In this document: positions 22,386-37,695 of the stretch, one piece after another
Layout: every line of letters begins with the position of its first letter
Numbering within the stretch: position 1 is the first letter of the stretch
Origin: Hydractinia symbiolongicarpus
Taxonomy: Eukaryota; Cnidaria; Hydrozoa; Anthoathecata; Hydractiniidae
Assembly (NCBI RefSeq): GCF_029227915.1
Contig: NC_079885.1
Location: 27,779,001 to 27,843,000, forward strand
DNA: 64,000 nucleotides
Direction: 5' to 3'
Notes under the pieces: model-generated
The model's database searches: none
Told to the model about the DNA's origin: nothing
What the model saw: the letters and a program-made list of their open reading frames with translations, nothing else
Made by a program: the position numbers and the translations under genes

Positions 22386-25300
22386 CGTTGTGGTAGGGAT
22401 TCACTTAAAAATTTAGATAAATAAGTCATTTTTTACGGTAAGACCAATCCTAGCTGTTAGCCCGCGCTGAAGAAAGAGAAACAGTTTTAAAAACTACATT
22501 TCATTGACTTTCTAACGGTGTCAATCCGCCTAAGTTACAACGGTTGCTTCACGTATCCGTACCAACTTGTATTTAGTGATTTTTTCCGATATTACTAAGT
22601 AGCATTGCTTTTGACAGTGAAACAATTGAATGTGGGACTTGATTGAACTGATTTTGGACTTTGACCTCATAAATGTGATAAATGAGACAATTAGACCCAA
22701 GAAATATCATTCTTCTTAATTTGACATGATTGCCGCAACTCAGCGATTACACTGGGCGCTGTTTGGAGCGCTTCATTTAAAAATTTAGATAAATAAGTCA
22801 TTTTTTTCTGTGGGACGAATCCTAGCCGTTAGTGCGCGCTGAAGAAAGAGAGACCGTTTTAAAAACTACATCTCATTGACTCTGTAATGGTATCAGTCCG
22901 TTTCAATTACAACGGTTGCGTCACATATTCGTACCAACATGTATTTAGCGATATTTTTCTGATTTTACTAGGTTGCCTCGCTTTTAACAGTGAAAGGATT
23001 GACTGTGGGACTTGATTGAACTGATTTTGGACTTTGACCTCATAAATGTGATAAATGAGACAATTAGACCCAAGAAATATCATTCTTCTTAATTTGACGT
23101 AATTGCTAGAATTTACCGATTTCGCTGGGCACTGTGGTAGCGCTTTATTTAAAGTTTAGATAAATAGGTTTTTTTTTACTGTGGGACTAATCCTGACCGT
23201 TAGCACGCGCTGAAGAAATAGAGACATTCTCAAAAACTACATTTCATTGACTTCTTGGCGGTATCAATCCGTTTGAGTTACAACGGTTGCGTCACATATT
23301 TGTACCAACATGTATTTAGTGATATTTTTCCGATATTATTGAGTTATACCTCCTTTAACAGTGAAACGATTGACTCTGGGACTTAATTGAAGTAACTTTG
23401 GACTGTGACCTTATAAATGTGATAAGTGAGCCAACTGGACCACAAGAAATGACATTCTTCTTAATTTGACATGATTGCCGCTACTCAGCGATTACACTCG
23501 GCCCTATGGTAGCGCTTCACTTAAAAATTTATACAAAATAAGTCATTTTTTACTGTGGGACCAATCCTGGCCGTTGGCACGCGCTGAAGAAAGAGAAACA
23601 GTTTTAAAAACTACGTTTCATTGACTCTCTAACGGTATCAGTCCGTTTCAATTACAACGGTTGCGTCACATATTCGTACCAACATGTATTTAGGGGTATC
23701 TTTCGGATAATACTAGGTTGTATCGCTTTTAACAGTGAAGCGATTGACTGTGGCACTTAATTAAACTGATTTTGGACTGTGACCTTATAAATGTGATAAG
23801 TGAGACAATTGGAACCAAGAAATATCATTCTTCTTTATTTGACATAATTGCTAGAATTTACCGATTTCGCTGGGCACTGTGGTAGCGCTTTATTTAAAGT
23901 TTAGATAAATAGGTTTTTTTTACTGTGGGACTAATCCTGACCGTTAGCACGCGCTGAAGAAATAGAGACATTCTCAAAAACTACATTTCATTGACTTCTT
24001 GGCGGTATCAATCCGTTTGAGTTACAACGGTTGCGTCACATATTCGTACCAACATGTATTTAGTGATATTTTTCCGATATTATTGAGTTATATCGCCTTT
24101 AACAGTGAAACGATTGACTCTGGGACTTAATTGAAGTAAATTTGGACTGTGACCTTATAAATGTGATAAGTGAGCCAACTGGACCCCAAGAAATGACATT
24201 CTTCTTAATTTGACATGATTGCCGCTACTCAGCGATTACACTCGGCCCTATGGTAGCGCTTCACTTAAAAATTTATACAAAATAAGTCATTTTTTACTGT
24301 GGGACCAATCCTGGCCGTTAGCACGCGCTGAAGAAAGAGAAACAGTTTTAAAAACTACGTTTCATTGACTCTCTAACGGTATCAGTCCGTTTCAATTACA
24401 TCGGTTGCGTCACATATTCGTACCAACATGTATTTAGGGGTATCTTTCTGATAATACTAGGTTGTATCGCTTTTAACAGTGAAGCGATTGACTGTGGCAC
24501 TTAATTGAACTGATCTTGGACTGTGACCTTATAAATGTGATAAGTGAGACAATTGGAACCAAGAAATATCATTCTTCTTTATTTGACATGATTGCTAGAA
24601 TTTACCGATTTCGCTGGGCACTGTGGTAGCGCTTCATTTAAAGTTTAGATAAATAAGTCTTTTTTTACTGTGGGACTAATCCTGACCGTTAGCACGCGCT
24701 GAAGAAATAGAGACATTCTCAAAAACTACATTTCATTGACCTCTTGGCGGTATCAATCCGTTTGAGTTACAACGGTTGCGTCACATATTCGTACCAACAT
24801 GTATTTAGTGATATTTTTCCGATATTATTAAGTTATATCGCTTTTAACAGTGTAACGATTGACTCTGGGACTTAATTGAAATAACTTTGGACTGTGACCT
24901 AATAAATGTGATAAGTGAGCCAACTGGAACCCAAGAAATGACATTCTTCTTAATTTGACATGATTGCCGCAACTCAGCGATTACACTGGGCGCTGTTTGG
25001 AGCTCTTCATTTAAAAATTTAGATAAATAAGTCATTTTTTTCTGTAGGACGAATCTTAGCCGTTAGTGCGCGCTGAAGAAAGAGAGACCGTTTTAAAAAC
25101 TACATCTCTTTGACTCTGTAACGGTATCAGTCCGTTTCAATTACAACGGTTGCGTCACATATTCGTACCAACATGTATTTAGCGATATTTTTCTGATTTT
25201 ACTAGGTTGCATCGCTTTTAACAGTAAAACGATTGACTCTGGGACTTAATTGAAATAACTTTGGACTGTGACCTAATAAATGTGATAAATGAGCCAACTG

Positions 25301-28300
25301 GAACCCAAGAAATAACATTCTTCATAATTTGACATGATTGCCGCAACTCAGCGATTACACTGGGCGCTGTTTGGAGCGCTTCATTTAAAAATTTAGATAA
25401 ATAAGTCGTTTTTTTCTGTGGGACGAATCCTAGCCGTTATCGCGCGCTGAAGAAATAGAGACAGTTTTGGAAGGTACGTTTCAATGAGTTTCTAACGGTA
25501 TGAGTCCGTTTGAGTTACATTGGATGAGTCACATATTCGTCCCCACATGTATTCAGGGATATTTTTCTGATAATACTAGGTTGTATCGCTTTTAACAGTG
25601 AAACGATTGACTGTGGCACTTAATTGAACTGATCTTGGACTGTGACCTTATAAATGTGATTAGTGAGACAATTGGAACCAAGAAATATCATTCTTCTTAA
25701 TTTGAAATGATTGCTGGAATTTACTGATTTCACTGGGCGCTGTGGTAGGGATTCACTTAAAAATTTAGATAAATAAGTCATTTTTTACGGTGGGACCAAT
25801 CCTAGCCGTTAGCGCGCGCTGAAGAAATAGAAACATTTTCAAAAACTACATTTCATTGACTTTCTAACGGTGTCAATCCGCCTAAGTTACCACGGTTGCT
25901 TCACGTATTCGTACCAACAAGTATTTAGTGATTTTTTTCCGATATTACTAAGTTGCATTGCTTTTGACAGTGAAACAATTGAATGTGGAACTTAATTGAA
26001 GTGATTCTATACTCTGACCTTATAAATGTGATAAATGAGCCAATTGGACTCCAAGGAATATCATTCTTCTTAATTTGACATGATTGCTGGAATTCAGCGA
26101 TTACACTCGGCCCTATGGTAGCGCTTCACTTAAAAATTTATACAAAATAAGTCATTTTTTACTGTGGGACCAATCCTGGCCGTTAGCACGCGCTGAATAA
26201 CTAGGAACAGTTTCAAAGACTACATTTCATTGAATTTCTGGCGGTATAAATCCGTTTGAGTTACAACGGTTGCGTCACATATTCGTACCAACATGTATTT
26301 AGTGATATTTTTCCGATATTATTAAGTTATATCGCTTTTAACAGTGTAACGATTGACTCTGGGACTTAATTGAAATAACTTTGGACCGTGACCTAATAAA
26401 TGTGATAAGTGAGCCAACTGGAACCCAAGAAATGACATTCTTCTTAATTTGACATGATTGCCGCAACTCAGCGATTACACTTGGCGCTGTTTGGAGCGCT
26501 TCATTTAAAAATTTAGATAAATAAGTCATTTTTTTCTGCAGGACGAATCCTAGCCGTGAGTGCGCGCTGAAGAAAGAGAGACCGTTTTAAAAACTACATC
26601 TCATTGACTCTGTAACGGTATCAGTCCGTCTCAATTACAACGGTTGCGTCACATATTCGTTCCCACATGTATTCAGGGATATTTTTCTGATAATACTAGG
26701 TTGCATCGCTTTTAACAGTGAAACGATTGACTGTGGCACTTAATTGAACTTATCTTGGACTGTGACCTAATAAGTGTGATAAGTGAGACAATTGGAACCA
26801 AGAAATATCATTCTTCTTAATTTGACAAGATTGCTGGAATTTACTGATTTCACTGGGCGCTGTGGTAGGGATTCACTTAAAAATTTAGATAAATAAGCCA
26901 TTTTTTACGGTGGGACCAATCCTAGCGGTTAGCGCGCGCTGAAGAAAGAGAAACAGTTTTAAAAACTACATTTCATTGACTTTCTAACGGTATCAGTCCG
27001 TTTCAATTACAACGGTTGTGTCACATATTCGTGCCAACATGTATTTAGTGATTTTTTTCCGATATTACTAAGTTGTATTGCTTTTGACAGTGAAACGATT
27101 GACTGTGGGACTTAATTGAAGTGATTCTGTACTGTGACCTTATAAATGTGATAAATGAGCCAATTGGACTCCAAGGAATAACATTCTTCTTAATTTTACA
27201 TGATTGCTGAAATTCAGTGATTACACTCGGCCCTATGGTAGCGCTTCACTTAAAAATTGAGATAAATAAGTCACTTTTTTCTGTGGGACGAATCCTAGCC
27301 CTTAGTGCGCGCTGAAGAAATAGAGACCGTTTTAAAAACTACATCTCATTGACTCTGTAACGGTATCAGTCCGTTTCAATTACAACGGTTGCGTCACATA
27401 TTCGTACCAACATGTATTTAGCGATATTTTTCCGATATTATTGAGTTATATCGCTTTTAGCAGTGAAACGATTGACTCTGGGACTTAATTGAAGTAACTT
27501 TGGACTGTGACCTTATAAATGTGATAAGTGAGCCAAATGGACCCCAAGAAATGACATTCTTCTTAATTTGACATGATTGCCGCAACTCAACGATTACACT
27601 GGTCGCTGTTTGGAGCGCTTCATTTAAAAATTTGGATAAGTAAGTCATTTTTTACTGTGGGACGAATCCTAGCCGTTATCGCGCGCTGAAGAAATAGAGA
27701 CAGTTTTAGAAGGTACGTTTCAATGAGTTTCTAACGGTATGAGTCCGTTTGAGTTACATTGGTTGAGTCACATATTCGTCCCCACATGTATTCAGGGATA
27801 TTTTTCTGATAATACTAGGTTGTATCGCTTTTAACAGTGAAACGATTGACTGTGGCACTTAATTGAATTGATCTTGGACTGTGACCTTATTAATGTGATA
27901 AGTGAGACAATTGGAACCAAGAAATATCATTCTTCTTAATTTGACAAGATTGCTGGAATTTACTGATTTCACTGGGCGCTGTGGTAGGGATTCACTTAAA
28001 AATTTAGATAAATAAGCCATTTTTTACGGTGGGACCAATCCTAGCGGTTAGCGCGCGCTGAAGAAAGAGAAACAGTTTTAAAAACTACATTTCATTGACT
28101 TTCTAACGGTATCAGTCCGTTTCAATTACAACGGTTGTGTCACATATTCGTGCCAACATGTATTTAGTGATTTTTTTCCGATATTACTAAGTTGTATTGC
28201 TTTTGACAGTGAAACGATTGACTGTGGGACTTAATTGAAGTGATTCTGTACTGTGACCTTATAAATGTGATAAATGAGCCAATTGGACTCCAAGGAATAA

Positions 28301-29039
28301 CATTCTTCTTAATTTTACATGATTGCTGAAATTCAGTGATTACACTCGGCCCTATGGTAGCGCTTCACTTAAAAATTTATACAAAATAAGTCATTTTTTA
28401 CTGTGGGACCAATCCTGGCCGTTAGCACGCGCTGAATAAATAGGAACAGTTTCAAAGACTACATTTCATTGACTTTCTGGCGGTATAAATCCGTTTGAGT
28501 TACAACCGTTGCGCCACATATTCGTACCAACATGTATTTAGTGATATTTTTCCGATATTATTAAGTTATATCGCTTTTAACAGTAAAACGATTGACTCTG
28601 GGACTTAATTGAAATAACTTTGGACTGTGACCTAATAAATGTGATAAATGAGCCAACTGGAACCCAAGAAATAACATTCTTTTTAATTTGACATGATTGC
28701 CGCAACTCAGCGCTTACACTGGGCGCTGTTTGGAGCGCTTCAATTAAAAATTTAGATAAATAAGTCATTTTTTCCTGTGGGACGAATCCTAGCCGTAATC
28801 GCGCGCTGAAGAAATAGAGACAGTTTTAGAAGGTACGTTTCAATGAGTTTCTAACGGTATGAGTCCGTTTGAGTTACATTGGTTGAGTCACATATTCGTC
28901 CCCACATGTATTCAGGGATATTTTTCTGATAATACTAGGTTGTATCGCTTTTAACAGTGAAACGATTGACTGTGGCACTTAATTGAATTGATCTTGGACT
29001 GTGACCTTATTAATGTGATAAGTGAGACAATTGGAACCA

Positions 29040-30170
29040 AGAAATAACATTCTTCTTAATTTGACATGATTGCCGCAACTCAGCGATTACACTGGGCGCT
29101 GTTTGGAGCGCTTCATTTAAAAATTTAGATAAATAAGTCATTTTTTTCTGTAGGACGAATCCTAGCCGTTAGTGCGCGCTGAAGAAAGAGAGACCGTTTT
29201 AAAAACTACATCTCATTGACTCTGTAACGGTATCAGTCCGTTTCAATTACAACGGTTGCGTCACATATTCGTACCAACATGTATTTAGCAATGTTTTTTC
29301 TGATTTTACTAGGTTGTATCGCTCTTAACAGTGAAACGATTGACTGTGGGACTTGATTGAACTGATTTTGGACTTTGACCTCAAAAATGTGATAAATGAG
29401 ACAATTGGACCCAAGAAATAACATTCTTCTTAATTTGACATGATTGCTAGAATTTACCGATTTCGCTGGGCACTGTGGTAGCGCTTTATTTAAAAGTTTA
29501 GATAAAAATGTCATTTTGTACTGTGGAACCAATCCTAGCCGTTAGCGCGCGTGAAGAAATAGAAACATTTTCAAAAACTACATTTCATTGACTTTCTAAC
29601 GGTGTCAATCCGCCTAAGTTACAACGGTTGCTTCACGTATTCGTACCAACATGAATTTAGTGACTTTTTTCCGATATTACTAAGTTGTATTGCTTTTGAC
29701 AGTGAAACGATTGACTGTGGGACTTAATTGAAGTGATTCTGTACTGTGACCTTATAAATGTGATAAATGAGCCAATGGGACTCCAAGGAATAACATTCTT
29801 CTTAATTTGACATTGTTTCCCCAACTCAGCGATTACACTGGGCGCTGTTTGGAGCGCTTTATTTAAAAACTTAGATAAATAAGTCATTTTTTTTGTGGGA
29901 CGAATCTTAGCCGTTAGCGCGCGCTGAAGAAAGAGAGACAGTTTTAAAAACTACATCTCATTGACTCTGTTAGCACGCGCTGAAGAAGTAGAGACATTCT
30001 CAAAAACTACATATCATTGACTTCTTGGCGGTATTAATCCGTTTGAGTTACATCGGTTGCGTCACATATTAGTACCATCATGTAATTAGTGATATTTTTA
30101 CGATATTATTGAGTTATATCGCCTTTAACAGTGAAACGATTGACTCTGGGACTTAATTGAAGTAACTTTG
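29040..30170 (-). repeat. Three-monomer block with 56-bp internal duplication, copy 1
   Basis: This block recurs 3037 bp downstream (about 32080-33210). Its marker is a direct 56-bp duplication: GTTAGCGCGCGCTGAAG at 29913 returns as GTTAGCACGCGCTGAAG at 29969, so one monomer is lengthened. Confidence 0.8.
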
Positions 30171-30229
30171 GACTGTGACCTAATAAATGTGATAAGTGAG
30201 CCAACTGGAACCCAAGAAATAACATTCTT

Positions 30230-32080
30230 CTTAATTTGACATTGTTTCCCCATCTCAGCGATTACACTGGGCGCTGTTTGGAGCGCTTTATTTAAAAATT
30301 TAGATAAATAAGTCATTTTTTTTGTGGGACGAATCCTAGCCGTTAGCGCGCGCTGAAGAAAGAGAGACAGTTTTAAAAACTACATCTCATTGACTCTGTA
30401 ACGGTATCAGTCCGTTTCAATTACAACGGTTGCGTCACATATTCGTACCAACATGTATTTAGCGATATTTTTCTGATTTTATTAGGTTGCATCGCTTTTA
30501 ACATTGAAAGGATTGACTTTGGGACTTGATTGAACTGATTTTAGACTTTGACCTCATAAATGTGATAAATGAGACAATTGGACCCAAGAAATATCATTCT
30601 TCTTAATTTGACATGATTGCTAGAATTTACCGATTTCGCTAGGCACTGTGGTAGCGCTTCACTTAAAAATTTATACAAAACAAGTCATTTTTTACTGTGG
30701 GACCAATCCTGGCTGTTAGCACGCGCTGAAGAAATAGAGACATTCTCAAAGACTACATTTCATTGACTTTCTGGCGGTATAAATCCGTTTGAGTTACAAC
30801 GGTTGCGTCACATATTCGTACCAACATGTATTTAGTGATATTTTTCCGATATTATTAAGTTATATCGCTTTTAACAGTGAAACGATTGACTCTGGGACTT
30901 AATTGAAATAACTTTGGACTGTGACCTAATAAATGTGATAAGTGAGCCAACTGGAACCCAAGAAATAACATTCTTCTTAATTTGACATTGTTTCCCCAAC
31001 TCAGCGATTACACTGGGCGCTGTTTGGAGCGCTTTATTTAAAAATTTAGATAAATAAGTCATTTTTTTTGTGGGACGAATCCTAGCCGTTAGCGCGCGTG
31101 AAGAAAGAGAGACAGTTTTAAAAACTACATCTCATTGACTTTGTAACGGTATCAGTCCGTTTCAATTACAACGGTTGCGTCACATATTCGTACCAACATG
31201 TATTTAGCGATATTTTTCTGATTTTATTAGGTTGCATCGCTTTTAACATTGAAAGGATTGACTTTGGGACTTGATTGAACTGATTTTAGACTTTGACCTC
31301 ATAAATGTGATAAATGAGACAATTGGACCCAAGAAATATCATTCTTCTTAATTTGACATGATTGCTAGAATTTACCGATTTCGCTAGGCACTGTGGTAGC
31401 GCTTCACTTAAAAATTTATACAAAACAAGTCATTTTTTACTGTGGGACCAATCCTGGCTGTTAGCACGCGCTGAAGAAATAGAGACATTCTCAAAGACTA
31501 CATTTCATTGACTTTCTGGCGGTATAAATCCGTTTGAGTTACAACGGTTGCGTCACATATTCGTACCAACATGTATTTAGTGATATTTTTCCGATATTAT
31601 TAAGTTATATCGCTTTTAACAGTGAAACGATTGACTCTGGGACTTAATTGAAATAACTTTGGACTGTGACCTAATAAATGTGATAAGTGAGCCAACTGGA
31701 ACCCAAGAAATAACATTCTTCTTAATTTGACATTGTTTCCCCAACTCAGCGATTACACTGGGCGCTGTTTGGAGCGCTTTATTTAAAAATTTAGATAAAT
31801 AAGTCATTTTTTTTGTGGGACGAATCCTAGCCGTTAGCGCGCGTGAAGAAAGAGAGACAGTTTTAAAAACTACATCTCATTGACTTTGTAACGGTATCAG
31901 TCCGTTTCAATTACAACGGTTGCGTCACATATTCGTACCAACATGTATTTAGCGATATTTTTCTGATTTTACTAGGTTGCATCGCTTTTAACATTGAAAG
32001 GATTGACTTTGGGACTTGATTGAACTGATTTTAGACTTTGACCTCATAAATGTGATAAATGAGACAATTGGACCCAAGAA
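30230..32080 (-). repeat. 745/746-bp dimer repeat between the two 56-bp-duplication blocks
   Basis: Dimers with the marker GACATTGTTTCCCC recur at about 30239, 30985 and 31729. The last two copies share GCGCGCGTGAAG (a lost CT) and GACTTTGTAACGG and look almost identical. Confidence 0.8.
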
Positions 32081-33210
32081 ATGACATTCTTCTTAATTTG
32101 ACATGATTGCCGCAACTCAGCGATTACACTGGGCGCTGTTTGGAGCGCTTCATTTAAAAATTTAGATAAATAAGTCATTTTTTTCTGTAGGACGAATCCT
32201 AGCCGTTAGTGCGCGCTGAAGAAAGAGAGACCGTTTTAAAAACTACATCTCATTGACTCTGTAACGGTATCAGTCCGTTTCAATTACAACGGTTGCGTCA
32301 CATATTCGTACCAACATGTATTTAGCGATATTTTTTCTGATTTTACTAGGTTGTATCGCTTTTAACAGTGAAACGATTGACTGTGGGACTTGATTGAACT
32401 GATTTTGGACTTTGACCTCAAAAATGTGATAAATGAGACAATTGGACCCAAGAAATAACATTCCTCTTAATTTGACATGATTGCTAGAATTTACCGATTT
32501 CGCTGGGCACTGTGGTAGCGCTTTATTTAAAAGTTTAGATAAAAATGTCATTTTGTACTGTGGGACCAATCCTAGCCGTTAGCGCGCGTGAAGAAATAGA
32601 AACATTTTCAAAAACTACATCTCATTGACTTTCTAACGGTGTCAATCCGCCTAAGTTACAACGGTTGCTTCACGTATTCGTACCAACATGAATTTAGTGA
32701 CTCTTTTCCGATATTACTAAGTTGTATTGCTTTTGACAGTGAAACGATTGACTGTGGGACTTAATTGAAGTGATTCTGTACTGTGACCTTATAAATGTGA
32801 TAAATGAGCCAATAGGACTCCAAGGAATAACATTCTTCTTAATTTGACATTGTTTCCCCAACTCAGCGATTACACTGGGCGCTGTTTGGAGCGCTTTATT
32901 TAAAAACTTAGATAAATAAGTCATTTTTTTTGTGGGACGAATCCTAGCCGTTAGCGCGCGCTGAAGAAAGAGAGACAGTTTTAAAAACTACATCTCATTG
33001 ACTCTGTTAGCACGCGCTGAAGAAGTAGAGACATTCTCAAAAACTACATATTATTGACTTCTTGGCGGTATTAATCCGTTTGAGTTACAACGGTTGCGTC
33101 ACATATTAGTACCATCATGTAATTAGTGATATTTTTACGATATTATTGAGTTATATCGCCTTTAACAGTGAAACGATTGACTTTGGGACTTAATTGAAGT
33201 AACTTTGGAC
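32080..33210 (-). repeat. Three-monomer block with 56-bp internal duplication, copy 2
   Basis: The same block as at 29040-30170. The 56-bp duplication is again present (32950 and 33006) with the same breakpoints, so it was copied after it arose. Confidence 0.8.
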
Positions 33211-33239
33211 TGTGACCTTATAAATGTGATAAGTGAGCC

Positions 33240-36200
33240 AACTGGACCCCAAGAAATGACATTCTTCTTAATTTGACGTGATTGACGCAACTCAGCGATT
33301 ACACTGGTCGCTGTTTAGAGCGCTTCATTTAAAAATTTAGATAAATAAGTGATTTTTTACTGTGGGACGAATCCTAGCCGTTATCGCGCGCTGAAGAAAT
33401 AGAGACAGTTTTAGAAGGTACGTTTCAATGAGTTTCTAACGGTATGTGTCCGTTTGAGTTACATCGGTTGAGTCACATATTCGTCCCCACATGTATTTAG
33501 GGATATTTTTCTGATAATACTAGGTTGTATCGCTTTTAACAGTGAAACGATTGACTGTGGCACTTAATTGAACTGATTTTGGACTTTGACCTCAAAAATG
33601 TGATAAATGAGACAATTGGACCCAAGAAATAACATTCTTCTTAATTTGACATGATTGTTGGAATTTACTGATTTCGCTATGCGCTGTGGTAGCGCTTTAT
33701 TTAAAAGTTTAGATAAAAATGTCATTTTGTACTGTGGGACCAATCCTAGCCGTTAGCGCGCGTAAAGAAATAGAAACATTTTCAAAAACTACATTTCATT
33801 GACTTTCTAACGGTGTCAATCCGCCTAAGTTACAACGGTTGCTTCACGTATTCGTACCAACATGAATTTAGTGACTTTTTTCCGATATTACTAAGTTGTA
33901 TTGCTTTTGACAGTGAAACGATTGACTGTGGGACTTAATTGAAGTGATTTTGTACTGTGACCTTATAAATGTGATAAATGAGCCAATGGGACTCCAAGGA
34001 ATAACATTCTTCTTAACTTGACATGATTGCTGGAATTCAGCGATTACACTCGGCCATATGGTAGCGCTTCACTTAAAAATTTATACAAAATAAGTCACTT
34101 TTTACTGTGGGACGAATCCTGGCCGTTAGCACGCGCTGAATAAATAGGAACAGTTTCAAAGACTACATTTCATTGACTTTCTGTCGGTATAAATCCGTTT
34201 GAGTTACAACGGTTGCGTCACATATTCGTACCAACATGTATTTAGTGATATTTTTCCGATATTATTAAGTTATATCGCTCTTAACAGTGAAACGACTGAC
34301 TCTGGGACTTATTTGAAATAACTTTGGACTGTGTGCTAATAAATGTGATAAGTGGGCCAACTGGAACCCAAGAAATAACCTTCTTCTTAATTTGACATGA
34401 TTGCCGCAACTCAGCGATTACACTGGGCGCTGTTTGGAGCGCTTCATTTAAAAATTGAGATAAATAAGTCATTTTTTTCTGTGGGACGAATCCTAGCCCT
34501 TAGTGCGCGCTGAAGAAATAGAGACCGTTTTAAAAACTACATCTCATTGACTCTGTAACGGTATCAGTCCGTTTCAATTACAACGGTTGCGTCACATATT
34601 CGTACCAACATGTATTTAGCGATATTTTTCCGATATTATTGAGTTATATCGCTTTTAGCAGTGAAACGATTGACTCTAGGACTTAATTGAAGTAACTTTG
34701 GACTGTGACCTTATAAATGTGATAAGTGAGCCAAATGGACCCCAAGAAATGACATTCTTCTTAATTTGACATGATTGCCGCAACTCAACGATTACACTGG
34801 TCGCTGTTTGGAGCGCTTCATTTAAAAATTTGGATAAGTAAGTCATTTTTTACTGTGGGACGAATCCTAGCCGTTATCGCGCGCTGAAGAAATAGAGACA
34901 GTTTTAGAAGGTACGTTTCAATGAGTTTCTAACGGTATGAGTCCGTTTGAGTTACATCGGTTGAGTCACATATTCGTTCCCACATGTATTTAGGGATATT
35001 TTTCTGATAATACTAGGTTGCATCGCTTTTAACAGTGAAACGATTGACTGTGGCACTTAATTGAAATTATCTTAGACTGTGACCTAATAAGTGTGATAAG
35101 TGAGACAATTGGAACCAAGAAATATCATTCTTCTTAATTTGAGAAGATTGCTGGAATTTACTGATTTCACTGGGCGCTGTGGTAGGGATTCACTTAAAAA
35201 TTTAGACAAATAAGTCATTTTTTACGGTGGGACCAATCCTAGCGGTTAGCACGCGCTGAAGAAAGAGAAACAGTTTTAAAAACTACATTTCATTGACTCT
35301 CTAACGTTATCAGTCCGTTTCAATTACAACGGTTGCGTCACATATTCGTACCAACATGTATTTAGTGATTTTTTTCCGATATTACTAAGTTGTATTGCTT
35401 TTGACAGTGCAACGATTGACTGTGGGACTTAATTGAAGTGATTCTGTACTGTGACCTTATAAATGTGATAAATGAGCCAATTGGACTCCAAGGAATAACA
35501 TTCTTCTTAAATTTACATGATTGCTGGAATTCAGTGATTACACTCGGCCCTATGGTAGCGCTTCACTTAAAAATTGAGATAAATAAGTCATTTTTTTCTG
35601 TGGGACGAATCCTAGCCCTTAGTGCGCGCTGAAGAAATAGAGACCGTTTTAAAAACTACATCTCATTGACTCTGTAACGGTATCAGTCCGTTTCAATTAC
35701 AACGGTTGCGTCACATATTCGTACCAACATGTATTTAGCGATATTTTCCCGATATTATTGAGTTATATCGCTTTTAGCAGTGAAACGATTGACTCTGGGA
35801 CTTAATTGAAGTAACTTTGGACTGTGACCTTATAAATGTGATAAGTGAGCCAAATGGACCCCAAGAAATGACATTCTTCTTAATTTGACATGATTGCCGC
35901 AACTCAACGATTACACTGGTCGCTGTTTGGAGCGCTTCATTTAAAAATTTGGATTGTAAGTCATTTTTTACTGTGGGACGAATCCTAGCCGTTATTGCGC
36001 GCTGAAGAAATAGAGACAGTTTTAGAAGGTACGTTTCAATGAGTTTCTAACGGTATGAGTCCGTTTGAGTTACATCGGTTGAGTCACATATTCGTTCCCA
36101 CATGTATTTAGGGATATTTTTCTGATAATACTAGGTTGCATCGCTTTTAACAGTGAAACGATTGACTGTGGCACTTAATTGAACTTATCTTGGACTGTGA

Positions 36201-37695
36201 CCTAATAAGTGTGATAAGTGAGACAATTGGAACCAAGAAATATCATTCTTCTTAAGTTAACAAGATTGCTGGAATTTACTGATTTCACTGGGCGCTGTGG
36301 TAGGGATTCACTTTAAAATTTAGATAAATAAGCCATTTTTTACGGTGGGACCAATCCTAGCGGTTAGCGCGCGCTGTAGAAAGAGAAACAGTTTTAAAAA
36401 CTACATTTCATTGACTCTCGAACGGTATCAGTCCGTTTCAATTACAATGGTTGCGTCACATATTCGTACCATCATGTATTTAGTGATTTTTTTCCGATAT
36501 TACTAAGTTGTATTGCTTTTGACAGTGAAACGATTGACTGTGGGACTTAATTGAAGTGATTCTGTACTGTGACCTTATAAATGTGATAAATGAGCCAATT
36601 GGACTCCAAGGAATAACATTCTTCTTAATTTGACATGATTGCTGGAATTCAGTGATTACACTCGGCCCTATGGTAGCGCTTCACTTAAAAATTTATACAA
36701 AATAAGTCATTTTTTACTGTGGGACCAATCCTGGCCGTTAGCACGCGCTGAATAAATAGGAACTGTTTCAAAGACTACATTTCATTGAATTTCTGGCGGT
36801 ATAAATCCGTTTGAGTTACAACCGTTGCGCCACATATTCGTGCCAACATGTATTTAGTGATATTTTTCCGATATTATTAAGTTATATCGCTTTTAACAGT
36901 AAAACGATTGACTCTGGGACTTAATTGAAATAACTTTGGACTGTGACCTAATAAATGTGATAAATGAGCCAACTGGAACTCAAGAAATAACATTCTTCTT
37001 ATTTTGACATGATTGCCGCAACTCAGCGCTTACACTGGGCGCTGTTTGGAGCGCTTCATTTAAAAATTTAGATAAATAAGTCATTTTTTTCTGTGGGACG
37101 AATCCTAGCCGTAATCGCGCGCTGAAGAAATAGAGACAGTTTTAGAAGGTACGTTTCAATGAGTTTCTAACGGTATGAGTCCGTTTGAGTTACATTGGTT
37201 GAGTCACATATTCGTCCCCACATGTATTCAGGGATATTTTTCTGATAATACTAGGTTGTATCGCTTTTAACAGTGAAACGATTGACTGTGGCACTTAATT
37301 GAACTGATCTTGGACTGCGACCTTATAAATGTGCTAAGTGAGACAATTGGAACCAAGAAATATCATTCTTCTTAATTTGACATGATTGCTGGAATTTACT
37401 GATTTCACTGGGCGCTGTGGTAAGGATTCACTTAAAAATTTAGATAAATAAGCCATTTTTTACGGTGGAACCAATCCTAGCCGTTAGCTCGCGCTGAAGA
37501 AAGAGAAACAGTTTTAAAAACTACATTTCATTGACTCTCTAACGGTATCAGTCCGTTTCAATTACAACGGTCGCGTCACATATTCGTACCATCATGTATT
37601 TAGTGATTTTTTTCCGATATTATTAAGTTATATCGCTTTTAACAGTGAAACGATTGACTCTGGGACTTAATTGAAGTAACTTTGGACTGTGACCT
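33240..37695 (-). repeat. Higher-order repeat copy A (about 12 monomers)
   Basis: Starts near GACGTGATTGACGCAACTC (about 33278) and ends with the variant monomer GGTAAGGATTC / GTTAGCTCGCGC / CGGTCGCGTCAC (about 37420-37575). The same monomer order follows again in copy B. The start-marker interval to copy B is about 4475 bp, 12 monomers. Confidence 0.8.
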
